Shown here one piece after another: positions 1 to 10,300 of a stretch of DNA of 64,000 nucleotides. The notes under the pieces were generated by a model that worked only from the letters and a program-made list of their open reading frames with translations, made no database searches and was not told the DNA's origin. The translations under genes and the position numbers were made by a program. The stretch is from assembly GCA_964213355.1 (NCBI GenBank), contig CAXOVY010000001.1:1-64000 (forward strand), read 5' to 3'. The stretch's first letter is position 1. Each line of letters begins with the position of its first letter. Source of the stretch: JBAXAM01 sp964213355. Lineage in GTDB: Bacteria; Pseudomonadota; Gammaproteobacteria; UBA9339.

Positions 1-1
1 A

Positions 2-508
2 GAGGGGCGCGAAGTGGCAGAAGGATTGTTTGGTGGTAAAGACAGGGCAAGATTAGAAGGTGATATAAGAGAATATGTTCACAATTCTGGGATAGAGGGC
101 AGAGTATTATCAAACTATCAACACAATAGTTCTGGTATTAATCCAGATCAAAAATTTCAATCAGGTACAGTAGAGATTGCAAGTAAAAAAAGCGGTATAA
201 TTACCGAACATGATAAGCGGAATCAAAATTTAGCAGCTGATGCTAAAGCTGGAAATGCTGAGCTTAAGGCAAAAGCTAAAGAGACTTTATTTAACGAGCA
301 AGAATTTAAACAAGTTGGCGATAGCGTTAAAAATGAATATACGGGGATTAATAGTAGAGTGGAAAAAGCGGGTGTTGCTAGAGGCAATGAATATAATGCA
401 ATAAGTGCTAAAGTTGCCAAAGATATTAAAGAGGGTGCTGAAAGATCAAAAAGCACGACTGGCGATATAAAGCCAAAGTTTATAGAAAAGAAAAAAGGAA
501 GAGTATGA
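2..508 (+). CDS. C-terminal part of a TraG-like conjugation protein (5' end outside window)
   Basis: The reading frame is open to the left edge, so only the last ~168 residues are present; the GTG at 14 is unlikely to be the true start. The segment is hydrophilic, rich in Ala, Lys, Glu and Asn and probably helical or coiled, with no membrane segment. It ends in a basic tail (IEKKKGRV). Its stop overlaps the start of the next gene (ATGA). In F-type transfer operons the gene preceding the traS/traD region is traG, whose long C-terminal half acts in mating-pair stabilisation in the recipient. The assignment rests on gene order (before traD and traI) and composition, not on a recognised motif. 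Confidence 0.45.
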   Translation, partial: EGREVAEGLFGGKDRARLEGDIREYVHNSGIEGRVLSNYQHNSSGINPDQKFQSGTVEIASKKSGIITEHDKRNQNLAADAKAGNAELKAKAKETLFNEQEFKQVGDSVKNEYTGINSRVEKAGVARGNEYNAISAKVAKDIKEGAERSKSTTGDIKPKFIEKKKGRV

Positions 509-1140
509 AACCTATTATTCTTATTATTTTAATTTTCACTTCTACGTGTTGTTTAGCTATAAGCCAAAAGCTAATTGATGGAGCAAATAAATATGATGCG
601 GCTGTAAAAAACTTAAAAGAAATAGAAAATAACCTGACGGCGCAAGGTTATTTTGGACTTTGGTCATCTGATGAGCTTAGACATTTTAATCCGGATCATA
701 TAGAGGAAACAGATAAGCAGATTCACGATCTTGCTGTTCAATACAACATAGCCAAAAAGATAGTCAAAAAACTGGAGCCAATAAAAGAGAAATACAATAG
801 ACAAAAAGAGCAAGAGGAGTACAGGGCTGAATTATTAAGCGATACTGGCATGTTGACGCTTCTTCTAAGCATGTTTGCGTTGGCATTGTGGTTTATAATT
901 CGTCATCATAAAAAATATCAACAGTTGCTCAAAGATGGCAAAATCACTCAAAAAGAATATGACAGCATGATGCAGTGTAATAAATCATCTATGTTTGATA
1001 ATGAAGAAACAAATCCTGCAACTGGACTTAGAATGATAGGCGGCGTTGATTCTGGTGGAAATCCTCGAGGTTGTTCTTTCGAAAATAGAAGTACATTTGA
1101 TGCCCATCAAGATTATCAGGATCGCCATCGCTGGGATTAA
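505..1140 (+). CDS. Small inner-membrane protein in the traS position, unknown function
   Basis: 211 residues. A hydrophobic leader (residues 1-18, ending CCLA) looks like a signal sequence; a charged helical region follows (about 25-110), then one membrane segment (about 115-132) and a cytoplasmic tail. The tail starts with an SHOCT-like stretch (LLKDGKITQKEYDSMM, about 141-156) and has an NPATGL motif near 170 followed by a Gly-rich stretch, a pattern seen in short conjugation-linked proteins of Legionella-type islands. The start overlaps the preceding gene by four bases, implying translational coupling. It sits where F carries the entry-exclusion gene traS, so an exclusion or stabilisation role is possible but not shown. 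Confidence 0.55.
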   Translation: MKPIILIILIFTSTCCLAISQKLIDGANKYDAAVKNLKEIENNLTAQGYFGLWSSDELRHFNPDHIEETDKQIHDLAVQYNIAKKIVKKLEPIKEKYNRQKEQEEYRAELLSDTGMLTLLLSMFALALWFIIRHHKKYQQLLKDGKITQKEYDSMMQCNKSSMFDNEETNPATGLRMIGGVDSGGNPRGCSFENRSTFDAHQDYQDRHRWD

Positions 1141-1182
1141 CTAAATAAATTCACAAACGCATACGCAAATTATGGAGGCAAT

Positions 1183-3153
1183 ATGTATCCTAGAACCAGT
1201 GATAAAGCAAAGCAGTTTACTCGCGGTGGACAGATTACCTTTCATAACTTAAGAATGCTCCTACAGGTTAATAAGACCGTATGGAATATGTATCTGCCAT
1301 CTTTAATAATCTTGGTGGGGCTGTCTGTTTACGCTATTACTCCGCACGATATCTTGTGGTGCGCAATGTATTGGTGCAAGGCGCAGATAAATCCTATTTT
1401 GGATTTATTGAGCTTTAAGTTGGCCCAATTTGCAGTTCCATATCATGGCAAAATTTATCACGTTTCACCAAAAACATATTTATCTTACAGACTATTTGTA
1501 AGCCAAGCTGAAGCTATTATTCCCTATATAAAAATTGGATTAGGCATTGGTTTTGTTTTAAGCCTTGGTGTGTTTTATGTTCTTGTTAGATGGTTAATTT
1601 CGCAGGGAGAGAAACAAACTGCAAATCAATTCATTCGTGGTTCTAGGTTAGATACTCCCAAAAACGTTGCCAAACAAATCAGAAAAGAAAAGATGGCTTC
1701 AGATATTGTTATTGATGATATGCCCATAATTTTTAATTCAGAAACCAAGCACTTTTTAGTACATGGTTCGACCGGTTCTGGTAAAACCCAGCTTATATCG
1801 AAGCTTTTAGATTGTTTGAGAAAAAGAGGAGATCGGGTATTTTTGTATGATAAAGGTGGAGTCTATACATCGACATTCTATCGACCTAATCAAGACAAGA
1901 TATTAAACCCATTTGATGCCAGGTGTGAAAATTGGAGCTTATGGCATGAAGCGCGTACAGCAACTGATTTTGAAAATATGGCAGAAAGTTTGATTCCGAT
2001 GCACGGTGAGACAGAACCATTTTGGGTGAATGCAGCTCGAACTATTTTTGGTAGTGCGGCATTTACTATGCAGGATGATAACGATAGATCGATTAAAAAA
2101 CTCTTAAAAGTACTGTTAACTTCCGAACTTAACGATTTACATAACTATTTGTCTGGTACTGAAGCTGCTACCCTTACCAGTGACAAAATAGAAAAAACCG
2201 CTATTTCAATTCGCTCTGTTATCACCACTTATTTAAAATCGTTAAGATTCTTGGTTGGAGTAGAGCAAGATTTAGAAAAATCTAAAAAAACTAAATTTTC
2301 TATTAGAGATTGGATTTGTGATGATAAAGATGATGGATGGTTGTTTTTATCCTCCAATGCTGCAGAGCACGCATCACTGAAGCCATTACTTTCTATGTGG
2401 TTTTCTATGGCGACAATTACCCTTTTATCGTTACCTGAGAATCGTGGTCGCAGAATATGGTTTATTTGTGATGAACTACCGAGCTTACACAAGCTACCAC
2501 AATTACCCGAAAGCATTGCAGAAGCGCGTAAATATGGAGGATGTTTTGTATTGGGTATGCAAAGCTATGCACAGCTCGAAAAAGTATACGGTAAAAGTGC
2601 AGGTCGAGAAATATTTGATTTAATGAACACAGCCTTCTTTTTTAGAAGTCCGAGTCCTGATATGGCGGAACTGGTATCAAGGGCTTTGGGGAGTCAAGAA
2701 ATTGAAGATATGCGTGAAAACTATTCTTATGGAGCCAATACTATTCGTGATGGTATTTCTATTGGAACACAAAGAATGATCAATCAGATTGTTACTCCTG
2801 CAGAAATAATGGAGTTAGAAGAGATGAAGTGTTATTTACGTTTAGCGGCTCCCTACCCTATTACTTTACTTAAACTTAATCTAAACAAGAGATTAAAATT
2901 GGCAGAGAGTTTTATATCAAGCGATCTACAACCAGATCAGGAAATAGAAGATCTTGTAGATCGGAATGATTCAAATGTAAGGGATTTTTGTGCTAAGAAA
3001 AAGAAAGATACGGACACAAAAGAAGTAGAAGGAAAAAAGACAAAAAATAAAACCAAGAAAGAGCCTATGCTAACAGATAACACTGATAGTAAGACGCCCG
3101 AGTTGGAAGTTAAACAGAGTTGTAGCGTATGTGAAGAACATGAGATTTTATAA
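1183..3153 (+). CDS. traD: Type IV coupling protein TraD
   Basis: 656 residues, close to F TraD. It is the inner-membrane ATPase that docks the relaxase-DNA complex on the conjugation channel. Two N-terminal membrane segments (about 35-53 and 113-139) are followed by the cytoplasmic ATPase domain with Walker A GSTGSGKT (about 195-202) and Walker B ending in CDELPSLHKLP (about 429-439). The C-terminus is very Lys/Glu-rich and ends with a Cys-containing tail, as expected for the region that contacts the relaxosome. It starts 42 bases after the previous gene behind GGAGG. The gene looks intact. Family assignment is firm; activity of the full transfer system is unknown because most tra genes lie outside. 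Confidence 0.93.
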   Translation: MYPRTSDKAKQFTRGGQITFHNLRMLLQVNKTVWNMYLPSLIILVGLSVYAITPHDILWCAMYWCKAQINPILDLLSFKLAQFAVPYHGKIYHVSPKTYLSYRLFVSQAEAIIPYIKIGLGIGFVLSLGVFYVLVRWLISQGEKQTANQFIRGSRLDTPKNVAKQIRKEKMASDIVIDDMPIIFNSETKHFLVHGSTGSGKTQLISKLLDCLRKRGDRVFLYDKGGVYTSTFYRPNQDKILNPFDARCENWSLWHEARTATDFENMAESLIPMHGETEPFWVNAARTIFGSAAFTMQDDNDRSIKKLLKVLLTSELNDLHNYLSGTEAATLTSDKIEKTAISIRSVITTYLKSLRFLVGVEQDLEKSKKTKFSIRDWICDDKDDGWLFLSSNAAEHASLKPLLSMWFSMATITLLSLPENRGRRIWFICDELPSLHKLPQLPESIAEARKYGGCFVLGMQSYAQLEKVYGKSAGREIFDLMNTAFFFRSPSPDMAELVSRALGSQEIEDMRENYSYGANTIRDGISIGTQRMINQIVTPAEIMELEEMKCYLRLAAPYPITLLKLNLNKRLKLAESFISSDLQPDQEIEDLVDRNDSNVRDFCAKKKKDTDTKEVEGKKTKNKTKKEPMLTDNTDSKTPELEVKQSCSVCEEHEIL

Positions 3154-3174
3154 ATCTAATAAGGAACCCTAAAA

Positions 3175-4332
3175 ATGACAAAGACAACAAAAAGCAATAA
3201 AAAAACAACTGATGTAGATAATAGGCGTATTGATAGTCTGTATAAAAACATAGCTGGTTATGTCCATACGGCAAGAAATAATGTACTACACACGGTAAAT
3301 ACTGAGCAAGTGAACGCATATTGGTTAATTGGTAGGGATATCGTTGAAGAAGAACAAAGAGGATCGGAAAGAGCGGAATATGGCGCATTTTTGCTAAATG
3401 AAATCTCTTTGCGGTTAACTAAAGAGTTTGGTAAGGGTTTTGGTATATCTACATTAAAAGATGCAAGAAAGTTTTACATAGTTTATAACCGAATTGGCCA
3501 CGCACTGCGTGGCCAATCTGCGGATTGGCAATCGAATTTAGAAAATTCAAAATCCGTTGCAGTGCAGCGAAAATTAGATCCGCCTGTTTTTAGTAAGAAT
3601 TTAGGATGGATACATTATCGTGCATTGATGCGTGAAAGCAGACCTGGGGTTAGAGAATTCTACCAATTAGAAGCCGAAAAAAATTGTTGGTCGGGTCGTG
3701 AGTTAGAGCGACAAATGGCGAGTTTGTTATTTGAAAGACTGGCAAAGAGTAAAGATAAAAAAGGTTTGATGAGGTTGGCACGCAAAGGTCAAGAAATTAT
3801 TAAACCAGAAGATGCTATAAAAGAGCCGATGATTTTGGAGTTTTTAGATATACCAGAAAGCCACAAATTGGTTGAGTCAAAACTGGAAGATGCTTTAGTT
3901 AGTAGTATGCAAAACTTTTTGCTTGAGATGGGCAGGGGTTTCGCGTTTGTCGCAAGGCAAAAGCGTCTCACTTTAGATGGCGATCATTTTTATGTAGATT
4001 TGGTTTTTTACCACACGGTACTTAAAGCCTACATACTGGCAGACTTGAAGGTAAAACCTCTAACACACGCTGATTTGGGACAGATGCAAATGTACGTGAA
4101 TTACTTCGATATAGAAGAAAGAACCAAGGGAGATAATCCAACTATTGGTTTAATTTTATGTACGGAACAGAATAAAAAGATGGTTAAATATTTTTTAGGC
4201 GATAAAACTAAAAACATTTTTGCTAGTAAATACCAGTTTCATTTACCAACCGAACAAGAGTTAGAAGAAGAGCTTAAACGAGAAATCAAAGAAATAAAGC
4301 ATCGGTTAGAGTATACGAAAAGTACCAAGTGA
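3175..4332 (+). CDS. DUF1016 (YhcG-type) PD-(D/E)XK nuclease inside the tra operon
   Basis: 385 residues. The N-terminal DUF1016 domain has the typical AYWLIGRDIVEEEQ and GFGISTLKDARKFY stretches (about 43-57 and 85-99). The C-terminal nuclease-like domain carries the DLVFY...ADLKV signature (about 276-294), where the Asp and Asp-x-Lys residues form the PD-(D/E)XK site, followed by the usual GQMQMYVNYFD. It lies 21 bases after traD and 5 bases before traI, so it is co-transcribed with core transfer genes, which is not standard for F-type operons. About 36 extra residues relative to the copy at 16576-17601 sit near 107-142 and start with a DNA palindrome (3493-3517). A defence, anti-plasmid or DNA-processing role can only be inferred. 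Confidence 0.85.
   Translation: MTKTTKSNKKTTDVDNRRIDSLYKNIAGYVHTARNNVLHTVNTEQVNAYWLIGRDIVEEEQRGSERAEYGAFLLNEISLRLTKEFGKGFGISTLKDARKFYIVYNRIGHALRGQSADWQSNLENSKSVAVQRKLDPPVFSKNLGWIHYRALMRESRPGVREFYQLEAEKNCWSGRELERQMASLLFERLAKSKDKKGLMRLARKGQEIIKPEDAIKEPMILEFLDIPESHKLVESKLEDALVSSMQNFLLEMGRGFAFVARQKRLTLDGDHFYVDLVFYHTVLKAYILADLKVKPLTHADLGQMQMYVNYFDIEERTKGDNPTIGLILCTEQNKKMVKYFLGDKTKNIFASKYQFHLPTEQELEEELKREIKEIKHRLEYTKSTK
3493..3517. repeat. Palindrome inside the DUF1016 gene
   Basis: Perfect inverted repeat with 11-bp arms (ATTGGCCACGC) and a 3-base loop. It is inside the coding frame at the point where this DUF1016 protein has an extra segment. The second DUF1016 gene has a palindrome with the same ACGC-NNN-GCGT core at the matching codons (17278-17312). 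Confidence 0.7.
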
Positions 4333-4337
4333 TATAA

Positions 4338-7300
4338 ATGCTAACAATATCTACCATAAAAAGCGCTGGCGGCGCAGCTAAGTATTACGCCAAGGAAGAT
4401 AATTATTATTTATCTGAGGTTGACGCTAAAGAAGCGTCTTTGTGGTGGGGTGCCGGTGCATCAGAACTTGGTCTTATTGGTAAAATAGAAGAAAAAGAAC
4501 TACAAAAGCTTTTAGAAGGAAAATTGCCAAATGGAGTAACTATTGGTTTGCAAAAAGATGGTACGATAAATCATAGATCAGGTTTTGATCTTTGTTTTCA
4601 TGCACCAAAATCTGTATCTATTCTAGCTTTAGATGGAGAAGATAAGCGCTTTTATAATGCACACCTTGATGCTGTTCGCGAAACCCTAAAGATAATAGAA
4701 AGAGATTGTACTCAAGCTAGAGCGTTTAAAAATGGTAAAGTTAGATTTGAGAACACCAAAAATTTAACAATTGCTTTAGTTAGGCATACCACTTCGCGAG
4801 AGTTAGATCTACATCTGCATCATCACGCTTTAGTAATAAATGCTACCAAGAGACAAGACAATGCATGGCGCGCTCTTGCTTCCAATATGAAAAAAAATGA
4901 TGTCCAAGTTAATGGATTTTTTGAGCGCATTTATAACAATCAGATTTATTATGGATTAATTTATAAGGCATCTTTGGCCAAAAAAGTACGGAAGCTTGGC
5001 TGTGAACTAGAGATAGTTGGTAAGCATGGTTTGTGGGAAATCAAAGGAGTGTCCAAAGAAGCAAGAGACATTATGTCAAAGAGGAGACTTAAAATAGAAG
5101 AGCGCATAAACAAACTAAACTATCCTTCTTTAAAAGCCGCAGATGTGGCTGCTTTAGATACGAGAGAGAAAAAGCCCAAAAATATTAAGCTAGCTGAAAT
5201 TAAACAAACCTGGAGAAACGAGCTTGTTTCAGTTGGATTTTCATCAAAAGAGTTTATTGCTCAGCTTGATAACAGCCATAAAAAGAGTGAAAACGATAAA
5301 AGCACTTTAGAAGAAAATAATATTATTAGAGAATCAAAAGAAGCTGTAAAAGACGCTATTGAACACCTATCTCAATATAAGCTGAAGCTTGATTATGCGA
5401 AGGTAATTGCCCAGGCACTTGAATTTTCGATTGGAAAAAGCTCTCATGGTGATGTAGTCATTGCTTTAAATGACTTTATAAAAGACGGTAAGCTTATTCC
5501 TTTGGATAAACTTGGTTCTATATTTGTTACTAAAGAGCTTATAGAAACTGAAAAATCTATTATGGATATTGTTACTAGAAGTAAAGTCACAAATATTGCA
5601 ATTAATCTAAAAGACAAAGATATCGGTAACATCGTTGATGGGGAAATTAAAGAATGCGCAATAGGTGTTTTACGATCAAAACATCGACTCAGTTTAGTAG
5701 AAAGTCGAATACCTGATAACACCGAACTTATTAGTTTCATTGATACCGTTTTTGAATTAGCAGAATCTTCCGGTAAAACGGTTCGTGTTTTGTCACCAAA
5801 TCGTATGATGACCAACGATATTAACGAGAATATCAGACGTAAACCGAATAACTTATGGCAGTGGTTGGTATCTTTGGGCAAGCCAGAAATAGGAGAAAGC
5901 GTAGCTGGATTTAAACATAAATATAAAGAAGAAGTAGATTTGCCTTTATTGCGACTTAGACAAGGAAAAGATGTAATTATAGTAAATAATGCAGAAACAC
6001 TTGGTTGCAATGATATGCATTCTTTACTTGAATTAACCGAAAAATCTAAGGCCAAGGTGATATTTTTGCAAGATGTTAATTCCAAACATGGCTTTAATGC
6101 CGGTAATCCAATAGAAACTTTAAAGCAGGCTGGTATTAAAACATTTAAGATTAATACAAAAACAAACAAAGCAATCGGCTATATACCTGAATTAAAAACC
6201 ATACAAGATAATGATGAACGTACAAAGCAGTTAGCGCGTACTTATGCTGCAAAAGAAAGTGACACAATAGTTTTTGTTGGATCCAAAGAACAGCTTAAAA
6301 TAACTAACGCAGCTATTCGCCAAGAATTAAAAAGCCAGGGAAGACTTTTAAATATAGAGCGTACTGTTTCAGTATTAAATCCCATCTATTTGTCAAAACC
6401 TGAAGCTACATTGGCTCATAAATATCCTAAGAATGCGGTAATAAGATTTTATGACACTCATTCGATGAATAGAGATTGGAACATAGAAAGCATTAACAAA
6501 GAAAACAATACTCTAAGATTAATTCAAGGTAGCAAAAGGATGTCATGGGATCCTAAGAAACAAGAGAATCAAGAAACAAATTATGCAGTTTTCAAAAAAG
6601 AGATATTACAAATTGCAGTTGGTGACAAATTAATCGCTACCGGTAACATGCATGCTTTAGGTATTAAAAATGCAACAAGATTTACAGTACAAAATATTGA
6701 TGATAAACATATCAAGTTGCTAGCTGGTGCGAAGATATTTAAAGTTGGTTTAAATGATCTAAAGGATAGCCACTTTCAGTATGATTACGCAACAACCATT
6801 AGTAAATCCTCAAAAAAGCAGGTAGGACACGTACTCGTCGATATGAAGACTTATGCCTTGGACAAAGCAACCGTTAATGAGTTAACTAGCCGCGCTAAAG
6901 AATCTTTGACCATATTTACTAACGATGCAGATGCTGCACAAAAAAACTTTGGACGCATTCCTATTAAGCTAACTGCTGTAGAAGCAGTGTTGGATGCAAG
7001 TCAAACGGGTGGAGATAGACTTATAAATAATAAAACCACTGAAGAAATTAAAAGCGATATTTGCAAAGCAATCGCTGCTCTTAAAACCAAATACGAATTA
7101 ACAGAAAAAATAGAAAGGAGAGCAGTAGATTTTGCTATAGAAAAAATTACATCGCACAATGCTGGTTTTACCCATAAAGATCTGGTTAAAGAAGCGCTTA
7201 TTTACGCCATAAGTGAACCGACAGTTGCTAAAGATGCTGTAGCTCATGAAGATATTATGAAAGTCATTGCAGAAAAGCGTGCTACAGGTGAACTGGTTAT

Positions 7301-10300
7301 GGGCAAGCATTTTGATGATGGTACGAGGTGGACTACCAAGGAAATACTAAAATTAGAAAAAACAATTATTGATGAGGTAAAAAAAGGAGAGAACAAATTA
7401 ACACCCCTATTAGATCAAGCAACAGCGAAAAATCTCATGGAGAATACCAATCTTACCCAAGATCAGAAGAATGCATGTAATTTAATTACCACCACCAGAG
7501 ATAAGTTTGTAATAATTCAAGGATATGCTGGTACTGGTAAAACCACGATGTTTTCCAAAGTACAGAGCATGCTCAAAGAAACAAAAGAGCCTGTTGGTAT
7601 ACTTGCATTAGCGCCAACACACAGAGCTGTTAAGGAATTAAGAAGTATCGGTATAGAAGCTCAAACGTTAAAAAGTTTTCTTATAAAACAACAAAAAGAA
7701 GTTGTTAATTCGGATAGTTTTATTACCAATAGTGGTACAGCAGAACTAGACAACAAGCTAATTATTCTGGATGAAGCTTCTATGGTTTCCAATAAAGATT
7801 TTGCGCAATTTTTAGAAGCAGTTGGTAAGAACAAGGGACATGTTGTTTTTAGTGGTGATATTGCTCAACATATTGCAATTGGATCTGGTAAGCCAATTGA
7901 GATAGTACAAAGATCCAATGTTTTAAAAATAGCATATTTACGTGAGATCGTTCGTCAAGAGAATCCAAATCTAAAAGAAGCGGTAGAAAACGTCATACAT
8001 AAAAATTATGAAGCTGCTTTTAAAAACATAGAAAACGAGAACCCACAAAAACATATCGAAAGATTGCCTCTCAAAGAAGGAATATCTCCCGATTTTTTTA
8101 ATACACTTAAAAGTTCTATAGTTGAGATTGATAATAATAAATTAAAAGAAGGTGAAAAAACTTTGGAGCAGATGGTAGCAGAAGATTTTCTATCGAGGAC
8201 ACCAGAAACTAGAGATAAGACTGTTGTAATAGTTCATGCTAACCATGATAGAAGAATTATTACTGGACTCATAAGAAGTGGCTTAAAAGAACAGGGTGAA
8301 ATAAGTAAAGATGGTACAAAGGTAAACTGTTTAATACCTAAAGGGCTAACTGATGTTGAACACAAATCTCTCGGGTCTTACAATAAAGAAGATGTAGTGA
8401 AAATCGGTAAAGAATATTATCACATAATAAAAAAAGATGAGGCGTCCAAAAGTTTGTTGCTTCAATGTGAATCTGGAAAAACTAGATATTTCTATCCCGA
8501 AAAATACTCGGGTAAATACAATATCGAACTTTATGAGTATACAAATGCAGAGCTTGCAGTTGGTGATACCATAAGATTGACTAAAACTGATAAAGAGCGT
8601 GAGCTATATGCAAACTTTGAATATAGAGTTAAGCAAGTTAGTAGCGATAAAGTATTTCTTGAAAGCAGAGATGTTAAAAACAATCAGAAATCAGAAATTA
8701 TACTGAACTCCAAAGAATTGAAAGATGCTCATTGGGATTATGCTCAAACGGTAACCGGTTATGGCATACAGGGAGGTTCAAAAGAATATGCTATTGATTT
8801 TGAAGTAAGCTACCGGAAAAATCTTGCTAATCAACGCAGCTTTTATATTGGTATAAGCCGCGCCATTAAACACTTGATAATATATACAGATAATAAAGAA
8901 AAGCTGCTTAATCGCATACTTGCAAATAAAGGAGACAAGTATGCTGCGCTTGAGGTTGTTGGTGGCATAGATAATGTAGCGCCAAATAGTAACTACGATA
9001 ACAAAACAAAAGCAATAGAAGGCAAACTGCATGCTAATTTCTTGGACGCCAAGGAAGTAAGTAGATTGCTTAGTAATTCTGCTGAATCTTTTGTTGAGCG
9101 GATACTAGGTAGGCCTAATGAAAGGTTGTCATCTGCTGCCGAATGGCGATATGGTAGCAAAGGAAGTTTAGTTATTAACATGAGTGGTGGCAAAAAAGGA
9201 CTTTGGCATAATTTTGAAACAGGAGAGTTTGGTAATTTACTAACTCTAATGCAAAAAGAAATTGGATTGTCGTTTTATGAAACTCTTAAGTATGCATCAA
9301 ATATGTTGGGTGGAGGATTGTACATAAACACTTCTAAACATAAAAATGATAGCATACCAATTCATTCAACTACCAAAGATAAAACCAGCAAATATGCACA
9401 GAAGCTAATAACTGAGAGCCAGCCCATCGTTGGTACTGTTGTTGAAAAGTATCTGAAAGAGACCCGCTGTATTAGCAATATAGATAGCTCTGATATTAGA
9501 TATCATCCAAAAGTTTTTACTGGTAAAAATGAAAAACAAAGATATTTGCCTGCTATGCTTTCACTGGGTAGAGACAAAAATGGGAATATACAGTGTGTTC
9601 AGGCTACTTATCTTGATCCCCAAACAGCTAATAAAGCCGATCTTATTACAAAAAAACGTACTTATGCTTCACCATCCGGCGCATTAGTTTCGCTTCAAGG
9701 ACAAGAAAGCAAAAATAACGATAATAAAATAAGTGGAGTAAGTTTTATTGCTGAAGGCACAGAGACCGGTCTAAGTATCAAGGATGCTGTAGGGGTAATC
9801 AAAAACAATGATGTAAAGGTAACTCTTGGTAAATCAAATTTTACCAATATTGATCCACAAAATGTTAGCCAAAAAATAATCTTTTGTTTAGATAATGATG
9901 GTAAGGGTACATTCACAGATAATACTATTCATAAAGCTGCGCAGCGATTAATTGATTTAGGGAAGGAGGTATTTATTGCCATTCCAGGTCAAATGTCTAA
10001 TGGGAACATAAAAACAGATTTTAATGATATTGCCAAAACCATGGGAATTGACCTGGTAAAAAAGACTCTAAACAATGCTATCACCTACAAGGAGTGGAAA
10101 AACAGTCTTGAAAAAAATGATATGCATAAATACAATGAAGTAATCCCAAGTATTGCTGAAAAAGTAATGCAAAATAATTATACAGATAGCAAACTATATA
10201 ATTCGTTATTTAAAAACTCTGAGATAAATTTCAATGCTGCTGCGCGCTTAATTGATTTGGAGCAAAGAAGTTCTTTTGCAAAATATTTAAACACGTACAA

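Noticed and set aside
5444..6169. 241-codon minus-strand ORF inside traI
   Set aside because: Antisense shadow of a strongly coding traI frame with no start signal.
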